A stretch of DNA of 64,000 nt from Anaerosporobacter faecicola (GTDB taxonomy: Bacteria > Bacillota > Clostridia > Lachnospirales > Lachnospiraceae): assembly GCF_012070565.1 (NCBI RefSeq), contig NZ_JAAQRO010000023.1, positions 124,001-188,000 of the forward strand, in the 5' to 3' direction. Shown here piece after piece: positions 36,249-44,062 of the stretch. Numbering within the stretch: position 1 is the stretch's first letter; the number at the start of each line of letters is the position of its first letter. The position numbers and the translations under genes were made by a program. Below the pieces are notes generated by a model. That model did not search any database and was not told where the DNA came from. It saw nothing but the letters and a program-made list of their open reading frames with translations.

Positions 36249-37127
36249 TTACTCTTTCCAACCGATATTCGTAATTTTAAAATTATTCGATTCGAAATAA
36301 ACAACTTCACGATCAGGAAATACTTTCACAGAACGTACTGTATGAATTCGCTTCACATCTTCATCTTGGCGATAATCCTCATAATCACAGCGCCAACCAA
36401 TTTTGGTGTCCACTCCATTGATTTTTTCTACCTGTCTCTCATCAGTATAGAATGTGACAATGGCACCTTCTTCATTCAGTGTAAAGACTCCTGTTCCTGA
36501 TACCCCATTATATGCAATCGTTGCTTTCACGTGTAAATCATCGATTTGCTCATATGTAACGTAAGGAGACAGGATTGCGGATGGATTAATTGCAACAGAT
36601 TCCGCTAACCAGGAGAGCAAAATCGCTTGATACCCTTGTTTTGATTTTACATCAAAGATTTGTATTGCTTTACCGAGAATGCCTTTCATTCCCCCCTGCA
36701 AGTCATCGGTACAATAATCAACTCCATCAAAAGGAACACCAAACATGGAAGAAGAGCAATATGCAGAGCGATACGGTTCTTGAAAGAACAGCCACAGATC
36801 ATAATCCATCTTTAAACGTTTTCCTGATTGGCTATCAAATACAAAATCAGTTTGGTAAAACTCGGTATGTGACACCGGATATTTCGGATACCCTTCCAAC
36901 CCTATATAGGAACAATACCGTTGCATTACTTCTGGTAATTGTGCAATTTCTTCTGCTGTGCATACGGCATTTTCCGTCTGTATCTTCTTTACTCTTGCTT
37001 TCATCTTTTTATCAAAAGCTGCTTTGTATGGAGAATATGATATATTCCAATATACGAAAACTCCTCCTACTAAGATCAATATGAATCCAATTATAATCAT
37101 AATATGTTTTCTCCTTTTTCTTCTCAT
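36249..37127 (-). CDS. Membrane-anchored protein of the DUF6544/DUF6920-like type
   Basis: A 292-residue protein with one N-terminal membrane anchor (KHIMIIIGFILILVGGVFVYW) and an exported beta-rich domain. Landmarks are IAQLPEVMQRYCSYIGLEG, similar to the LPxxVxRYL...G motif of DUF6544/DUF6920 proteins, and YVTYEQIDDLHVKATIAYNGVSGTG. I am not sure which of these Pfam families fits best; the function is unknown. ATG 37127 has GAGGAG at 7 bases and is preferred to 37142. It lies 120 bases after a MarR regulator on the same strand and is probably its target. Confidence 0.75.
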   Translation of the reverse strand: MRRKRRKHIMIIIGFILILVGGVFVYWNISYSPYKAAFDKKMKARVKKIQTENAVCTAEEIAQLPEVMQRYCSYIGLEGYPKYPVSHTEFYQTDFVFDSQSGKRLKMDYDLWLFFQEPYRSAYCSSSMFGVPFDGVDYCTDDLQGGMKGILGKAIQIFDVKSKQGYQAILLSWLAESVAINPSAILSPYVTYEQIDDLHVKATIAYNGVSGTGVFTLNEEGAIVTFYTDERQVEKINGVDTKIGWRCDYEDYRQDEDVKRIHTVRSVKVFPDREVVYFESNNFKITNIGWKE

Positions 37128-37247
37128 TCTTACACTCCTCATTGTTTGTTACAGGTTTTGTTTGCTTGTGCAATCTTTCCCATATGAGAGTTTCACACGA
37201 ATATCAATTTCCTTGTCTTTGAATGGTAATACTTTTTGTCTTACCTC

Positions 37248-37697
37248 CTAAGCTTCTTCGATCAATCCACCGATATTCTGATCCATCTTAATCAGCGTAC
37301 GCATTGTTGTTACTAAATCCTTTTTGGGAATCTGATGATACAGACGCTTCATAAAACGAAGGGTCGCTTCCATATTTGCATTCTCAACCTCCTTAATCTT
37401 CCCTGTTGATACCAACAATAGCTTTCTTTTGTCTGTATCATCTTTCCGAATCACAAGAAATCCTTCCTTTTCCAGACTTAATGCCATTCTCTTTACATTC
37501 TGATAAGAACAACCAATCAGTTCTCCCACCTCTCGTAAAGTTGGCGCTTGCTCAAACATATCGATGGATATCATTAAAAACTGTTGTTTTAGTGTAATCC
37601 CTTTAAATTCTTGGTCACCAATGGTCTGTATACGATTCGATAGAGAAAATAAAGTACCATAGATAGCATATTCTTCACTTACATTTGTTAACTTCAT
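37248..37697 (-). CDS. MarR-family transcriptional regulator
   Basis: A 149-residue MarR winged-helix protein: dimerisation helix at the N-terminus, PTLREVGELIGCSYQNVKRMALSLEKEG as recognition helix and wing VIRKDDTDKRKLLLVS. AAAGGAAG is 8 bases before ATG 37697. Its promoter carries two near-identical palindromes, so it is very likely autoregulated. The downstream membrane-anchored protein gene may be in the same unit. A paralogue lies at 39018-39518. Confidence 0.93.
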   Translation of the reverse strand: MKLTNVSEEYAIYGTLFSLSNRIQTIGDQEFKGITLKQQFLMISIDMFEQAPTLREVGELIGCSYQNVKRMALSLEKEGFLVIRKDDTDKRKLLLVSTGKIKEVENANMEATLRFMKRLYHQIPKKDLVTTMRTLIKMDQNIGGLIEEA

Positions 37698-37774
37698 CAA
37701 TCTTTCTTCCTTTCACTAGATTTGTTCTTGAGGTAACTATTGAACTATTATTAATTGATAAAAACGGTTCTTGC

Positions 37775-37826
37775 AAATACATAACATATTATGCAATATA
37801 ATATAACATGTTATGTATTTTGTCAA
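37775..37826 (-). promoter_or_regulatory. MarR promoter with two operators 22 bp apart
   Basis: On the minus strand TTGACA (37826-37821), 17 bases and TATTAT (37803-37798) form the promoter. ATAACATGTTAT (37803-37814, perfect 12-bp palindrome) fills the spacer and ATAACATATTAT (37781-37792) lies just downstream; their centres are 22 bp apart, two helix turns. The whole is a larger dyad with exact 13-base arms at 37775-37787 and 37808-37820. Confidence 0.8.
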
Positions 37827-37893
37827 ATCGTTTTATTATCAATTGTTTTATGATATGTTTTCCGTGTAAGATAACATTCCGTATACAACAAGA

Positions 37894-37959
37894 TACCAAA
37901 AAATCTCTATAAATGGAATATATAGCACTACACGTCCTATTTTCCATTCACAGAGATTT
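37894..37959 (-). terminator. Terminator after the flavodoxin gene
   Basis: AAATCTCTaTaAATGGAA (from 37901) pairs with TTCCATTcAcAGAGATTT (to 37959); the minus-strand transcript continues TTTTTTGG. It ends the MarR/FMN-binding/flavodoxin unit. Confidence 0.8.
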
Positions 37960-37997
37960 CTATTATTTATACAATTTATACGATTTTTTTCTATTTC

Positions 37998-38492
37998 TTA
38001 GGCTAAGAAGCGTACCAACTCTTGCGTATATTTCTTATCCGAATTATCAAAATTTGTGCCCAAATGCTCTACCATAAAGGTTTCCTCTGCATTCTTATTT
38101 TCTTTTTTTGCTGTTGATTTTTTCATGGTATTAAGCATACCTCTAATCAAGAAGTTTAATTTATTAAATTGAAAACCACCTACCATATAGAAAAATGGAG
38201 TTTCTTGTAACGCATTCTGCCCTTTAATTTTCTCTTGATCAACAATATCTTCCGGTGTAGAACCTACTGCATATACAACAAGATTCTTTGGATTCATCTT
38301 ACGAATTTTATTCAGACCACTAATCATCCCCCCCATGATCCAACCACCAAATATGACTTGGTCATTCTCCTGTATCTGCGTCATCTTCACATGTTTTATA
38401 TCGATTGCTGTACAATTTAGCTCTTCTGCAATCCATTCTGCATATTGTTTGGTAAATCCTGTTTTACTTTGATATACAACGATTCTCTTCAT
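37998..38492 (-). CDS. Flavodoxin-domain protein
   Basis: A 164-residue HemG/flavodoxin-like protein. The phosphate loop VVYQSKTGFTKQYAEWIAEEL at the N-terminus binds FMN, and QVIFGGWIMGGMISGLNKI is the second flavin-side element. This resembles flavodoxin-5/HemG family proteins used with membrane redox chains. It starts 13 bases after the FMN-binding protein gene, with AAGGAGAG before ATG, and lies in a MarR-controlled unit. Confidence 0.88.
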   Translation of the reverse strand: MKRIVVYQSKTGFTKQYAEWIAEELNCTAIDIKHVKMTQIQENDQVIFGGWIMGGMISGLNKIRKMNPKNLVVYAVGSTPEDIVDQEKIKGQNALQETPFFYMVGGFQFNKLNFLIRGMLNTMKKSTAKKENKNAEETFMVEHLGTNFDNSDKKYTQELVRFLA

Positions 38493-38505
38493 TTGTTTTC
38501 TCTCC

Positions 38506-38916
38506 TTATTCCTGTAATCCTTGCTGCAATGCTACGTTAACCGCATTCCTTATGGTTTTGCTAGAAGTTGTTGCACCACTAACCTCATCCACCTGGTCTG
38601 TATTTTTCTTTATCATATCGTCTAACATCACCTCTGCTGGTTTTCCTTTTCCATTATCATGTTTCAGCAAAGTAATATTTGTAATGGTATGATCTTTCAC
38701 TTCTACTTCAACCTCAACCTTAACCAAACCGCCATCACTACTACCCACATATGTACCATCTTTTACTTTATTCATATCAATATCAACGTTGACTTGTTGA
38801 TCCAGCGCTTCCTTTGTTATTTTCCCCATGTAATATATACCAGCAAACCCCGCAATGCCAATTACTACTATAATACTTAATATAATTAGTCCAATTTTTT
38901 TTCTTTTATTCATCAT
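38506..38916 (-). CDS. Membrane-anchored FMN-binding domain protein
   Basis: A 136-residue protein with one N-terminal membrane helix (GLIILSIIVVIGIAGFAGIYYMG) and an external FMN_bind domain: DGTYVGSSDGGLVKVEVEV and VDEVSGATTSSKTIRNAV. The SGAT-T motif is the site where FMN is attached to threonine by a phosphoester bond in RnfG/NqrC-type proteins. Together with the flavodoxin gene it looks like a small extracytoplasmic electron-transfer module. Start 38916 (or ATG 38913) follows GAGGGAG. Confidence 0.9.
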   Translation of the reverse strand: MMNKRKKIGLIILSIIVVIGIAGFAGIYYMGKITKEALDQQVNVDIDMNKVKDGTYVGSSDGGLVKVEVEVEVKDHTITNITLLKHDNGKGKPAEVMLDDMIKKNTDQVDEVSGATTSSKTIRNAVNVALQQGLQE

Positions 38917-39017
38917 TACACTCCCTCATCATCTTCTTCTGTAAACACATATATATTTCAGTTTCGATGCATACAACTCACACAAACATTCCAATCCACA
39001 AAATAATGCTACTTTGC

Positions 39018-39518
39018 TCATATTTGACGGGATAACACATCATATTTTATATTTTTAAGGCGTTCATCCATCTTCTGAATTGTGTCAATTGTAATCTCTA
39101 TATTTTGTTGGTCAATCCCCTGAAACAATTGCTCCATAAAATATCTACTGGCATCACGATACTTTTCATCAAGAATTCTCGCTTTTTCCGTCAACATGAT
39201 ACGTTGTTTCCGTTTGTCATACTCATCTACTACCAACGAAACAAATCCTGTTTTCTCAAGTTTTACAATCAGTTGTTTCACATTCTGATGGGAACTTCCC
39301 AATAACTCAGATAATTCCTTTAAGGTAGGTGGATATTTAAAAAAGCTGATACAGGCAATTGCAAAATTCTGCTTCCAACTGATTTCTTCAAAGAAATGAT
39401 TTCCTACTGTTTGATAACGATTCATGAATTCATTAAGAAGTCCAATCAGAAAAAATGTTGGCTCCATCTCTCCAAAATCTACTGGATTTTCTTGTTGTTT
39501 AAAGATTTCCTTATTCAT
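39018..39518 (-). CDS. MarR-family transcriptional regulator (second copy)
   Basis: A 166-residue regulator beginning MNKEIFKQQENPVDFG, with PPTLKELSELLGSSHQNVKQLIVKLEKTG as recognition helix and wing LVVDEYDKRKQRIMLT. It is about 20 residues longer at the N-terminus than its paralogue at 37.3 kb. ATG 39518 has AAAGGAGG close by; ATG 39539 would sit further out. First gene of a unit with the FMN-binding and flavodoxin genes; its own promoter carries paired palindromes. Confidence 0.93.
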   Translation of the reverse strand: MNKEIFKQQENPVDFGEMEPTFFLIGLLNEFMNRYQTVGNHFFEEISWKQNFAIACISFFKYPPTLKELSELLGSSHQNVKQLIVKLEKTGFVSLVVDEYDKRKQRIMLTEKARILDEKYRDASRYFMEQLFQGIDQQNIEITIDTIQKMDERLKNIKYDVLSRQI

Positions 39519-39644
39519 AACTCCTCCTTTCTCCATCAAACAAACTTACTTTTTAAAAAGTATCTCAAACTTCTCACAGCAGTACCCCTCAAATTGGCAA
39601 TAAAGATTTCATACATAATATGAGAAGTTCTTAAATAAAACAAA

Positions 39645-39700
39645 AAAGGTAATACATTACCTATATTGAGTAATATATTACCTTTTTACCAATCTGTCAA
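39645..39700 (-). promoter_or_regulatory. Second MarR promoter with paired palindromes (also a possible terminator stem)
   Basis: Minus strand: TTGACA (39700-39695), 17 bases, TATATT (39677-39672). GTAATATATTAC (39670-39681) is a perfect palindrome over the -10 box, and GGTAATACATTACC (39648-39661) is a near-perfect one 21 bp downstream. The two also pair as one hairpin followed on minus by TTTTTTGTTTT, so the element could in addition terminate the CoA-binding gene upstream. Confidence 0.7.
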
Positions 39701-39714
39701 TATTTATTTATATA

Positions 39715-39740
39715 TTTCTTTCTTTCTTTCTTTCTTTCTT
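39715..39740. repeat. TTTC tetranucleotide microsatellite
   Basis: Six uninterrupted TTTC units plus TT. It sits between the CoA-binding gene stop (39788) and the marR promoter, immediately upstream of the -35 box, so copy-number changes could alter spacing to upstream sites. Confidence 0.9.
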
Positions 39741-39787
39741 GGTAAATTTACTTTCCTTATGATAGTTGCTCAAGAATCGTGCATTTT

Positions 39788-40144
39788 CTATTTTCCATAT
39801 ACCCGAAGCCCAACTAATACACAGCCTTCCATATAAGGGATATTCTCCTTCTGCAAATACGAAAACAACGCTTCATCTCCAGCTCCTGGCTGAATCACGA
39901 TGGTATTAAATGGTTTCTTACATTCCTTCATCAATTCTAAGCCTCGAATTGGGTTGATACAGAGATCGATCACATCGATTTCTTCTGGTACATCATTTAA
40001 TGAAAGTAACTCCTTGCCAACACCGTATGCCTGATATCCATGTTCGATCAATTCTTTTTTGATCTTATAGGCATACTTTTCTTCCTTCAACGTATCTCCA
40101 ACCACTGCAAATACCTTCTGTTGCATTACTTCTTGCAAATCCAT
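39788..40144 (-). CDS. CoA-binding (YccU-type) domain protein
   Basis: A 118-residue Rossmann protein starting MDLQEVMQQKVFAVVGDT, with IKKELIEHGYQAYGVGKE, VIDLCINPIRGLELMKE and IVIQPGAGDEALFSYLQ, the layout of single-domain CoA_binding/YccU proteins. The family is thought to bind CoA or nucleotides; the precise role is unknown. ATG 40144 has GAGGTGA at 5 bases; a longer start at 40177 lacks one. Monocistronic. Confidence 0.88.
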   Translation of the reverse strand: MDLQEVMQQKVFAVVGDTLKEEKYAYKIKKELIEHGYQAYGVGKELLSLNDVPEEIDVIDLCINPIRGLELMKECKKPFNTIVIQPGAGDEALFSYLQKENIPYMEGCVLVGLRVYGK

Positions 40145-40329
40145 AATTCTCACCTCTTTTCCATCTAGGCATCCCATTAATGAAAACTTCGCTCAAATTA
40201 AATATAGCAATCGCCTACTCGTTCAAAACCTTCAAGTGCAAAGTTTAAGTTAATAATTTATTCATTGTAGTATACAATATATCACGAATAAATTGGATTT
40301 ATTCACCGTTCCGTGTCTTCGTTCATGTT

Positions 40330-41100
40330 TCATGTATTTCCCCACACAGCCTTTCCCACTCTACCTGTTATTCGCACACACATCTTTCTTGATAAGAAAT
40401 GTGGCATAAGTGCTTGTAAATAACACATCTTTCCATCTGTACAAATCGTTTTCCTTTTTTTCATTGCCCGAAAGGTTGAACGAACCACGTCATCTGGTTG
40501 TCGCATCCTTCCCTCCATCTTATTGAATTCATCAAAGAAATGTGTATCCGTTGCTTGTGGACAAACTGCTAACACATACACGCCTTTATCCTTATACTCA
40601 TATGCAATACTCTGTGAAAAGGATAGCACATATGCTTTAGTTGCAGAATATACCGCATTATAGGGAACTGGATTAAATGCTGCTGCCGATGCAAGATTAA
40701 TTACAGTTCCCTTTTTCCTTTCTGCCATTTTATCGATTAAAAGATACGTCAGTTCTGTAACTGCCTTAATATTCACTGCAAGTTCCCGTTGTTGTTTTGC
40801 AAAATCCGAATGGGATAACAACCCCTTCGTAGCAAAACCAGCATTATTTACCAAGATATCCACTTGTAACCCTTGTTTCTCAATCTCTTTCACCAGCGTG
40901 ATTGCCGCATCATCATCACTCAAATCCTGCACAATCACAGTGCAAGTTGTATGAAACTGTTTGGTTATATCCTCAGCTACCTGCTCTAGTACTTCTTTTC
41001 TCCTTGCTGTTAGAATAATATGGTCTCCTCTTTTCGCAAATGCATAAGCATACGCTTTCCCAATCCCAGATGATGCTCCTGTTACTAATACTGTTTGCAT
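40330..41100 (-). CDS. Short-chain dehydrogenase/reductase
   Basis: A 256-residue SDR: NAD(P)-binding TGASSGIGKAYAYAF, NNAGFATKG, catalytic S in INLASAAAF and YSATKAYVLSF (YxxxK). The basic residues after the second strand (LTARRKEVL) favour NADP(H). It resembles DltE/YqjQ-type SDRs with a C-terminal hydrophobic tail. ATG has GAAGGAGGC before it. The Crp/Fnr gene upstream (41254) and the dyad at 41162 suggest it is that regulator's target. Confidence 0.92.
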   Translation of the reverse strand: MQTVLVTGASSGIGKAYAYAFAKRGDHIILTARRKEVLEQVAEDITKQFHTTCTVIVQDLSDDDAAITLVKEIEKQGLQVDILVNNAGFATKGLLSHSDFAKQQRELAVNIKAVTELTYLLIDKMAERKKGTVINLASAAAFNPVPYNAVYSATKAYVLSFSQSIAYEYKDKGVYVLAVCPQATDTHFFDEFNKMEGRMRQPDDVVRSTFRAMKKRKTICTDGKMCYLQALMPHFLSRKMCVRITGRVGKAVWGNT

Positions 41101-41161
41101 ATGAATGCCTCCTTCAATAATTCTTTTGCATCATTTTATTGCAAAGAAGAGTATTTTTCAT

Positions 41162-41187
41162 TAACCTATGTTAATTTTAATAGGTTA
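41162..41187. promoter_or_regulatory. Inverted repeat in front of the SDR gene, possible Crp/Fnr-type operator
   Basis: TAACCTAT (41162-41169) and ATAGGTTA (41180-41187) are exact reverse complements with a 10-base spacer, about 60-90 bases before the SDR start. The site lies between the SDR gene and the regulator gene that reads toward it. Confidence 0.5.
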
Positions 41188-41253
41188 GAGACAAGAATAA
41201 TTTACGCAAACTTGTGCAGATATGCCATACCTAAAAATGCTGCGTTCTAATAT

Positions 41254-41838
41254 TCATTCATAATATTTATATTTTTTTAATCGACTTAAAGAAACTGGAT
41301 TTATTCCAAGATAAGAGGCAATATATTTTTGCTTTATCCTTCCTAACAATGGTTCATATTCCTTGCAAAACATCTGGTATCGAGTAGGAGCATCACATAG
41401 TAATAACACTTTTGATCGATTTTCTAACTTAGCAAACTCTTGCAAAAGAATTTGTTGAATCCGATCCTTTATGTCCACTCCGATTTTCTCCAGTTGTCTG
41501 ATTGTATGATAGGGAACTCTTATGCATTGTATTTCTTCTAAACATTCTACCATAAAGGTTGCTCTATTCGAGTGAAACATTCCTTCACAACCAAACAAAC
41601 CATTCTCACAACTAAAGCATTTTGTTACTTCTTTACCAGAGGCTTCTATGTAAAAGCCACGGACTACACCTTTCTGTATAACCGATACCGCCTCTAGTTC
41701 ATCTCCCATCATAATAGGAATTTCTCCTTTTTTATACGTAACACGATTGGCTTTCTGTAGCAACAATTCCTGTTCTTCTTTCGAAAATACTATAGAAAAT
41801 GCACTTTCTAAAAAAGATACATCTGCTAACTCGATCAT
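41254..41838 (-). CDS. Crp/Fnr-family transcriptional regulator
   Basis: A 194-residue regulator. N-terminal cNMP-type barrel (YKKGEIPIMMGDELEAVSVIQKGVVRG shortened here to its core KGEIPIMMGDELEAV), effector region GKEVTKCFSCENGLFGCEG with three cysteines, and C-terminal HTH IKQKYIASYLGINPVSLSRLKK. The wing after the HTH is cut very short (ends KKYKYYE), typical of the Crp subgroup found in Clostridia and Bacteroidetes. AAGGGG precedes ATG 41838. It probably regulates the downstream SDR through the 41.17 kb dyad. Confidence 0.88.
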   Translation of the reverse strand: MIELADVSFLESAFSIVFSKEEQELLLQKANRVTYKKGEIPIMMGDELEAVSVIQKGVVRGFYIEASGKEVTKCFSCENGLFGCEGMFHSNRATFMVECLEEIQCIRVPYHTIRQLEKIGVDIKDRIQQILLQEFAKLENRSKVLLLCDAPTRYQMFCKEYEPLLGRIKQKYIASYLGINPVSLSRLKKYKYYE

Positions 41839-42229
41839 CTTTCCCCTTCTTCCTCCTGTAAATATGAAATCTTTTGCCTTAATACCATATAATAACCTTT
41901 ACACTATATTATAACATATGGAAAAAAGAAATAAAAAAACAACCTTTCATGAACTGCTTGTCAAGAGTAGGCATCGTAGCTACTTCTTTCCAAGCTTTCA
42001 TGAAGATTGTTCTTTTGTGATCTATTCTATCCCTCATCTATATACTACTTCTGTCAAAGTAGTCAACTCCAGATGCAATAGTTTCATCTTCTTAAGTTCC
42101 CAGCTGTCAATCCTCTCCCCTAGTGTACAAACACTATGATCAACAACTCCTACCCATCTGGATCTATGTAATCGTCTTCATTTCCCTCCTCCCTTATCAA
42201 TATAACTCCAACTAGAAATCTGTACATAA
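41839..42229. other. 391-base gap without a supported gene
   Basis: Only short readings exist here, the best a 73-codon plus-strand frame at 41918 with no ribosome site and no family resemblance. A minus-strand A/T-rich segment near 41915 (TTATAATATAG) could be the promoter of the Crp/Fnr gene. Nothing else is visible. Confidence 0.6.
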
Positions 42230-42880
42230 TTAGAAAATTATTTTCTTAATTTCGTCATCCGTTTTCTCCCCTTGGATAGCTAATGTTACATTCAGATACT
42301 TATTTTTATCCACACCATAAGCTGCTAAAAAAGTATCTCCTGTATCACGTATCATCTGTTGTACAGTTTCCTTCTTTTCCTTCAATATACCACCGGCAAT
42401 CAATGTAGCAATTCCATGTGTATAGATTACCATGGTCTGGATGAACTTACTTGCTACCCATTCCTCCACGCCAAACCAAGAAGTTAAAAACGAAACAAAC
42501 AGTTCCATCTTCTTTGGTGTCAGTACCGATGTCATCCCACCATCAAATTCACGTCCACTTCCACCACCCATATAGAGGAACTGGAATAAATGTGGCATGT
42601 CGAATGCTAACTCCACATAGGCAACACCAACTTCATCAAAAGCGATTAACCCATTGGTTGAACTTGGACTCATCTTTTGATCTGCATATTGAACGGCAAC
42701 GTCTACTAGTTCTTTACGCAACCCTTCCATATTACCGAATTGCCAAGAAATTGGTTGAGTAGAACACCCTAGTTCTTTTGCGATACTCGTAATGTTTATT
42801 GCACTGTACCCATCACGGATCAGCATCTTAAGTGCTGTCTGTAATATTCGTTCTTTGGGTATCTTAGGACTACTTGGCAT
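42230..42880 (-). CDS. TetR/AcrR-family transcriptional regulator
   Basis: A 216-residue TetR protein: HTH in residues 10-55 (RILQTALKMLIRDGYSAINITSIAKELGCSTQPISW) with unusual GCSTQPI recognition helix, followed by an all-helical ligand domain. The other TetR protein at 44063 shares the ELECSTQPIFSQF pattern, so the two form a local subgroup. Its own promoter has two short palindromes directly after the -10, suggesting autorepression. The gene it controls is not obvious; the M23 peptidase gene upstream is on the same strand. Confidence 0.92.
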   Translation of the reverse strand: MPSSPKIPKERILQTALKMLIRDGYSAINITSIAKELGCSTQPISWQFGNMEGLRKELVDVAVQYADQKMSPSSTNGLIAFDEVGVAYVELAFDMPHLFQFLYMGGGSGREFDGGMTSVLTPKKMELFVSFLTSWFGVEEWVASKFIQTMVIYTHGIATLIAGGILKEKKETVQQMIRDTGDTFLAAYGVDKNKYLNVTLAIQGEKTDDEIKKIIF

Positions 42881-42902
42881 ATACTCACCTCATGCTTCTT
42901 GC

Positions 42903-42966
42903 TTTACTATAAACAATTTTACTGTAAACGTATTTATATTATAATATTCAAAAAATACATTGTCAA
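42903..42966 (-). promoter_or_regulatory. Perfect consensus promoter with two TetR-type palindromes
   Basis: Minus strand: TTGACA (42966-42961), 17 bases, TATAAT (42943-42938), an exact sigma-A consensus. Just downstream lie TTTACTGTAAA (42918-42928, perfect 11-base palindrome) and TTTACTATAAA (42903-42913), 15 bases apart. An exact consensus promoter behind repressor sites is typical of an autoregulated TetR gene. Confidence 0.75.
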
Positions 42967-43074
42967 TCCAACATGACAAAATTCCACATGTTTTTTAATT
43001 ACTCCTATGCTATCGCTTTTCTTAAAACACAATTGCAAATTGCTCTCAAACCATTCCGTTAATATAGTATGTGA

Positions 43075-43872
43075 TTATTCGAATATAATTGGTAATCCTT
43101 TTGCACATGTTGGAAATGCAATATCTTTTGGATTATTTTTCTGATGCTGGATATGAAGATGTGGTTCCGATGTAGTTCCTGAATTACCAACCTTTGCAAG
43201 ATACGTTCCCACTTCTACATGATCACCAACTTCTACCTCAATACTATCCTTCTCTAGATGTGCCAATACAACATAAGTGCCCGTGGAATCAATTTTCATT
43301 ACAATATAATTTCCAAGCGAACTTGTAAATTGATCGGTATTCGGTAGTATATCTTCTTCATCTTCCTTCAAATCAATAATTGTTCCTGTAACTGGTGAAG
43401 TAACCTCTGCCAGATAGATTCCATAATCCGATAAATCCTTAGAATTCACATCATATGGTTCCACTAATATGTCATACGCATAACGTTCTGATGGCCATAT
43501 TGCATGTGTTTTATAATCTTTCCCCCCAAATAAAACTGCATGATCCACCGGCACCTGCATCACCACCCCTGCACTCTCTTTTACATTGTCTGGATAAGTT
43601 ATCGGAGAAATACCAAATAGAATCGTTATTGGAAATGCCCCAATACCTGTCAGTAATAGATAGCGTGCATTCCACCGAATGTCTTTTCTTTTCAACATCC
43701 GATAGACAATAAGAATAATCTCCACCAAAAATGCGATACAGGAAACTGGTGCAAGAATGAAGATCCAGCCACTCCATACCCATGGAGCAAGATCTCCTTT
43801 TATTACATAGATACTTAGCAGACAGAATAACTCAAAAAAAATAAGGACCGCTGCAATCATTTTCTTTTTCAT
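43075..43872 (-). CDS. Membrane-anchored M23/LytM-family peptidase-like protein
   Basis: A 265-residue protein with three N-terminal membrane helices (within residues 1-85) and an external M23 domain: SERYAYDILVEPYDV, SPVTGTIIDL, LGNYIVMKI, VLAHLEKDSIEVEVGDHVEVG and NSGTTSEPHLHIQHQ. The zinc-site HxH (HLHIQ) is present, but the first ligand histidine of the HxxxD motif reads RYAYD, as in a divergent M23 subset, so enzymatic activity is uncertain. Likely acts on the cell wall. Its only neighbours on the strand are regulators. Confidence 0.85.
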   Translation of the reverse strand: MKKKMIAAVLIFFELFCLLSIYVIKGDLAPWVWSGWIFILAPVSCIAFLVEIILIVYRMLKRKDIRWNARYLLLTGIGAFPITILFGISPITYPDNVKESAGVVMQVPVDHAVLFGGKDYKTHAIWPSERYAYDILVEPYDVNSKDLSDYGIYLAEVTSPVTGTIIDLKEDEEDILPNTDQFTSSLGNYIVMKIDSTGTYVVLAHLEKDSIEVEVGDHVEVGTYLAKVGNSGTTSEPHLHIQHQKNNPKDIAFPTCAKGLPIIFE

Positions 43873-43975
43873 ATTTATACCCTCCTACCAATCATCACGA
43901 TTCTTTCATCCATTTTCCTTTCCATTGTTGAAAATGGATGCTCTTTATCTACCAATCATTCTACTTAATAAAACT

Positions 43976-44009
43976 AAAAAAAGTTGTAAGAAAAACTTAC
44001 AACTTTTTT
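43976..44009. terminator. Bidirectional terminator
   Basis: AAAAAAAGTTGTAAG pairs exactly with CTTACAACTTTTTTT around a 5-base loop, giving a T-run on both strands. It ends the alcohol dehydrogenase-TetR unit on minus. Confidence 0.9.
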
Positions 44010-44062
44010 ACATCTATTCTATTCGGTTCTATTCAAATTAGGTTACCGTTATGCGTTTCTGC

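Noticed and set aside
36590-37084. Long plus-strand reading opposite the membrane-anchored protein gene
   Set aside because: It is the antisense shadow of a well-supported minus-strand gene with a ribosome site and membrane anchor.
41918-42139. 73-codon plus-strand reading in the gap after the Crp/Fnr gene
   Set aside because: No ribosome site, no recognisable motif, and composition like non-coding DNA.
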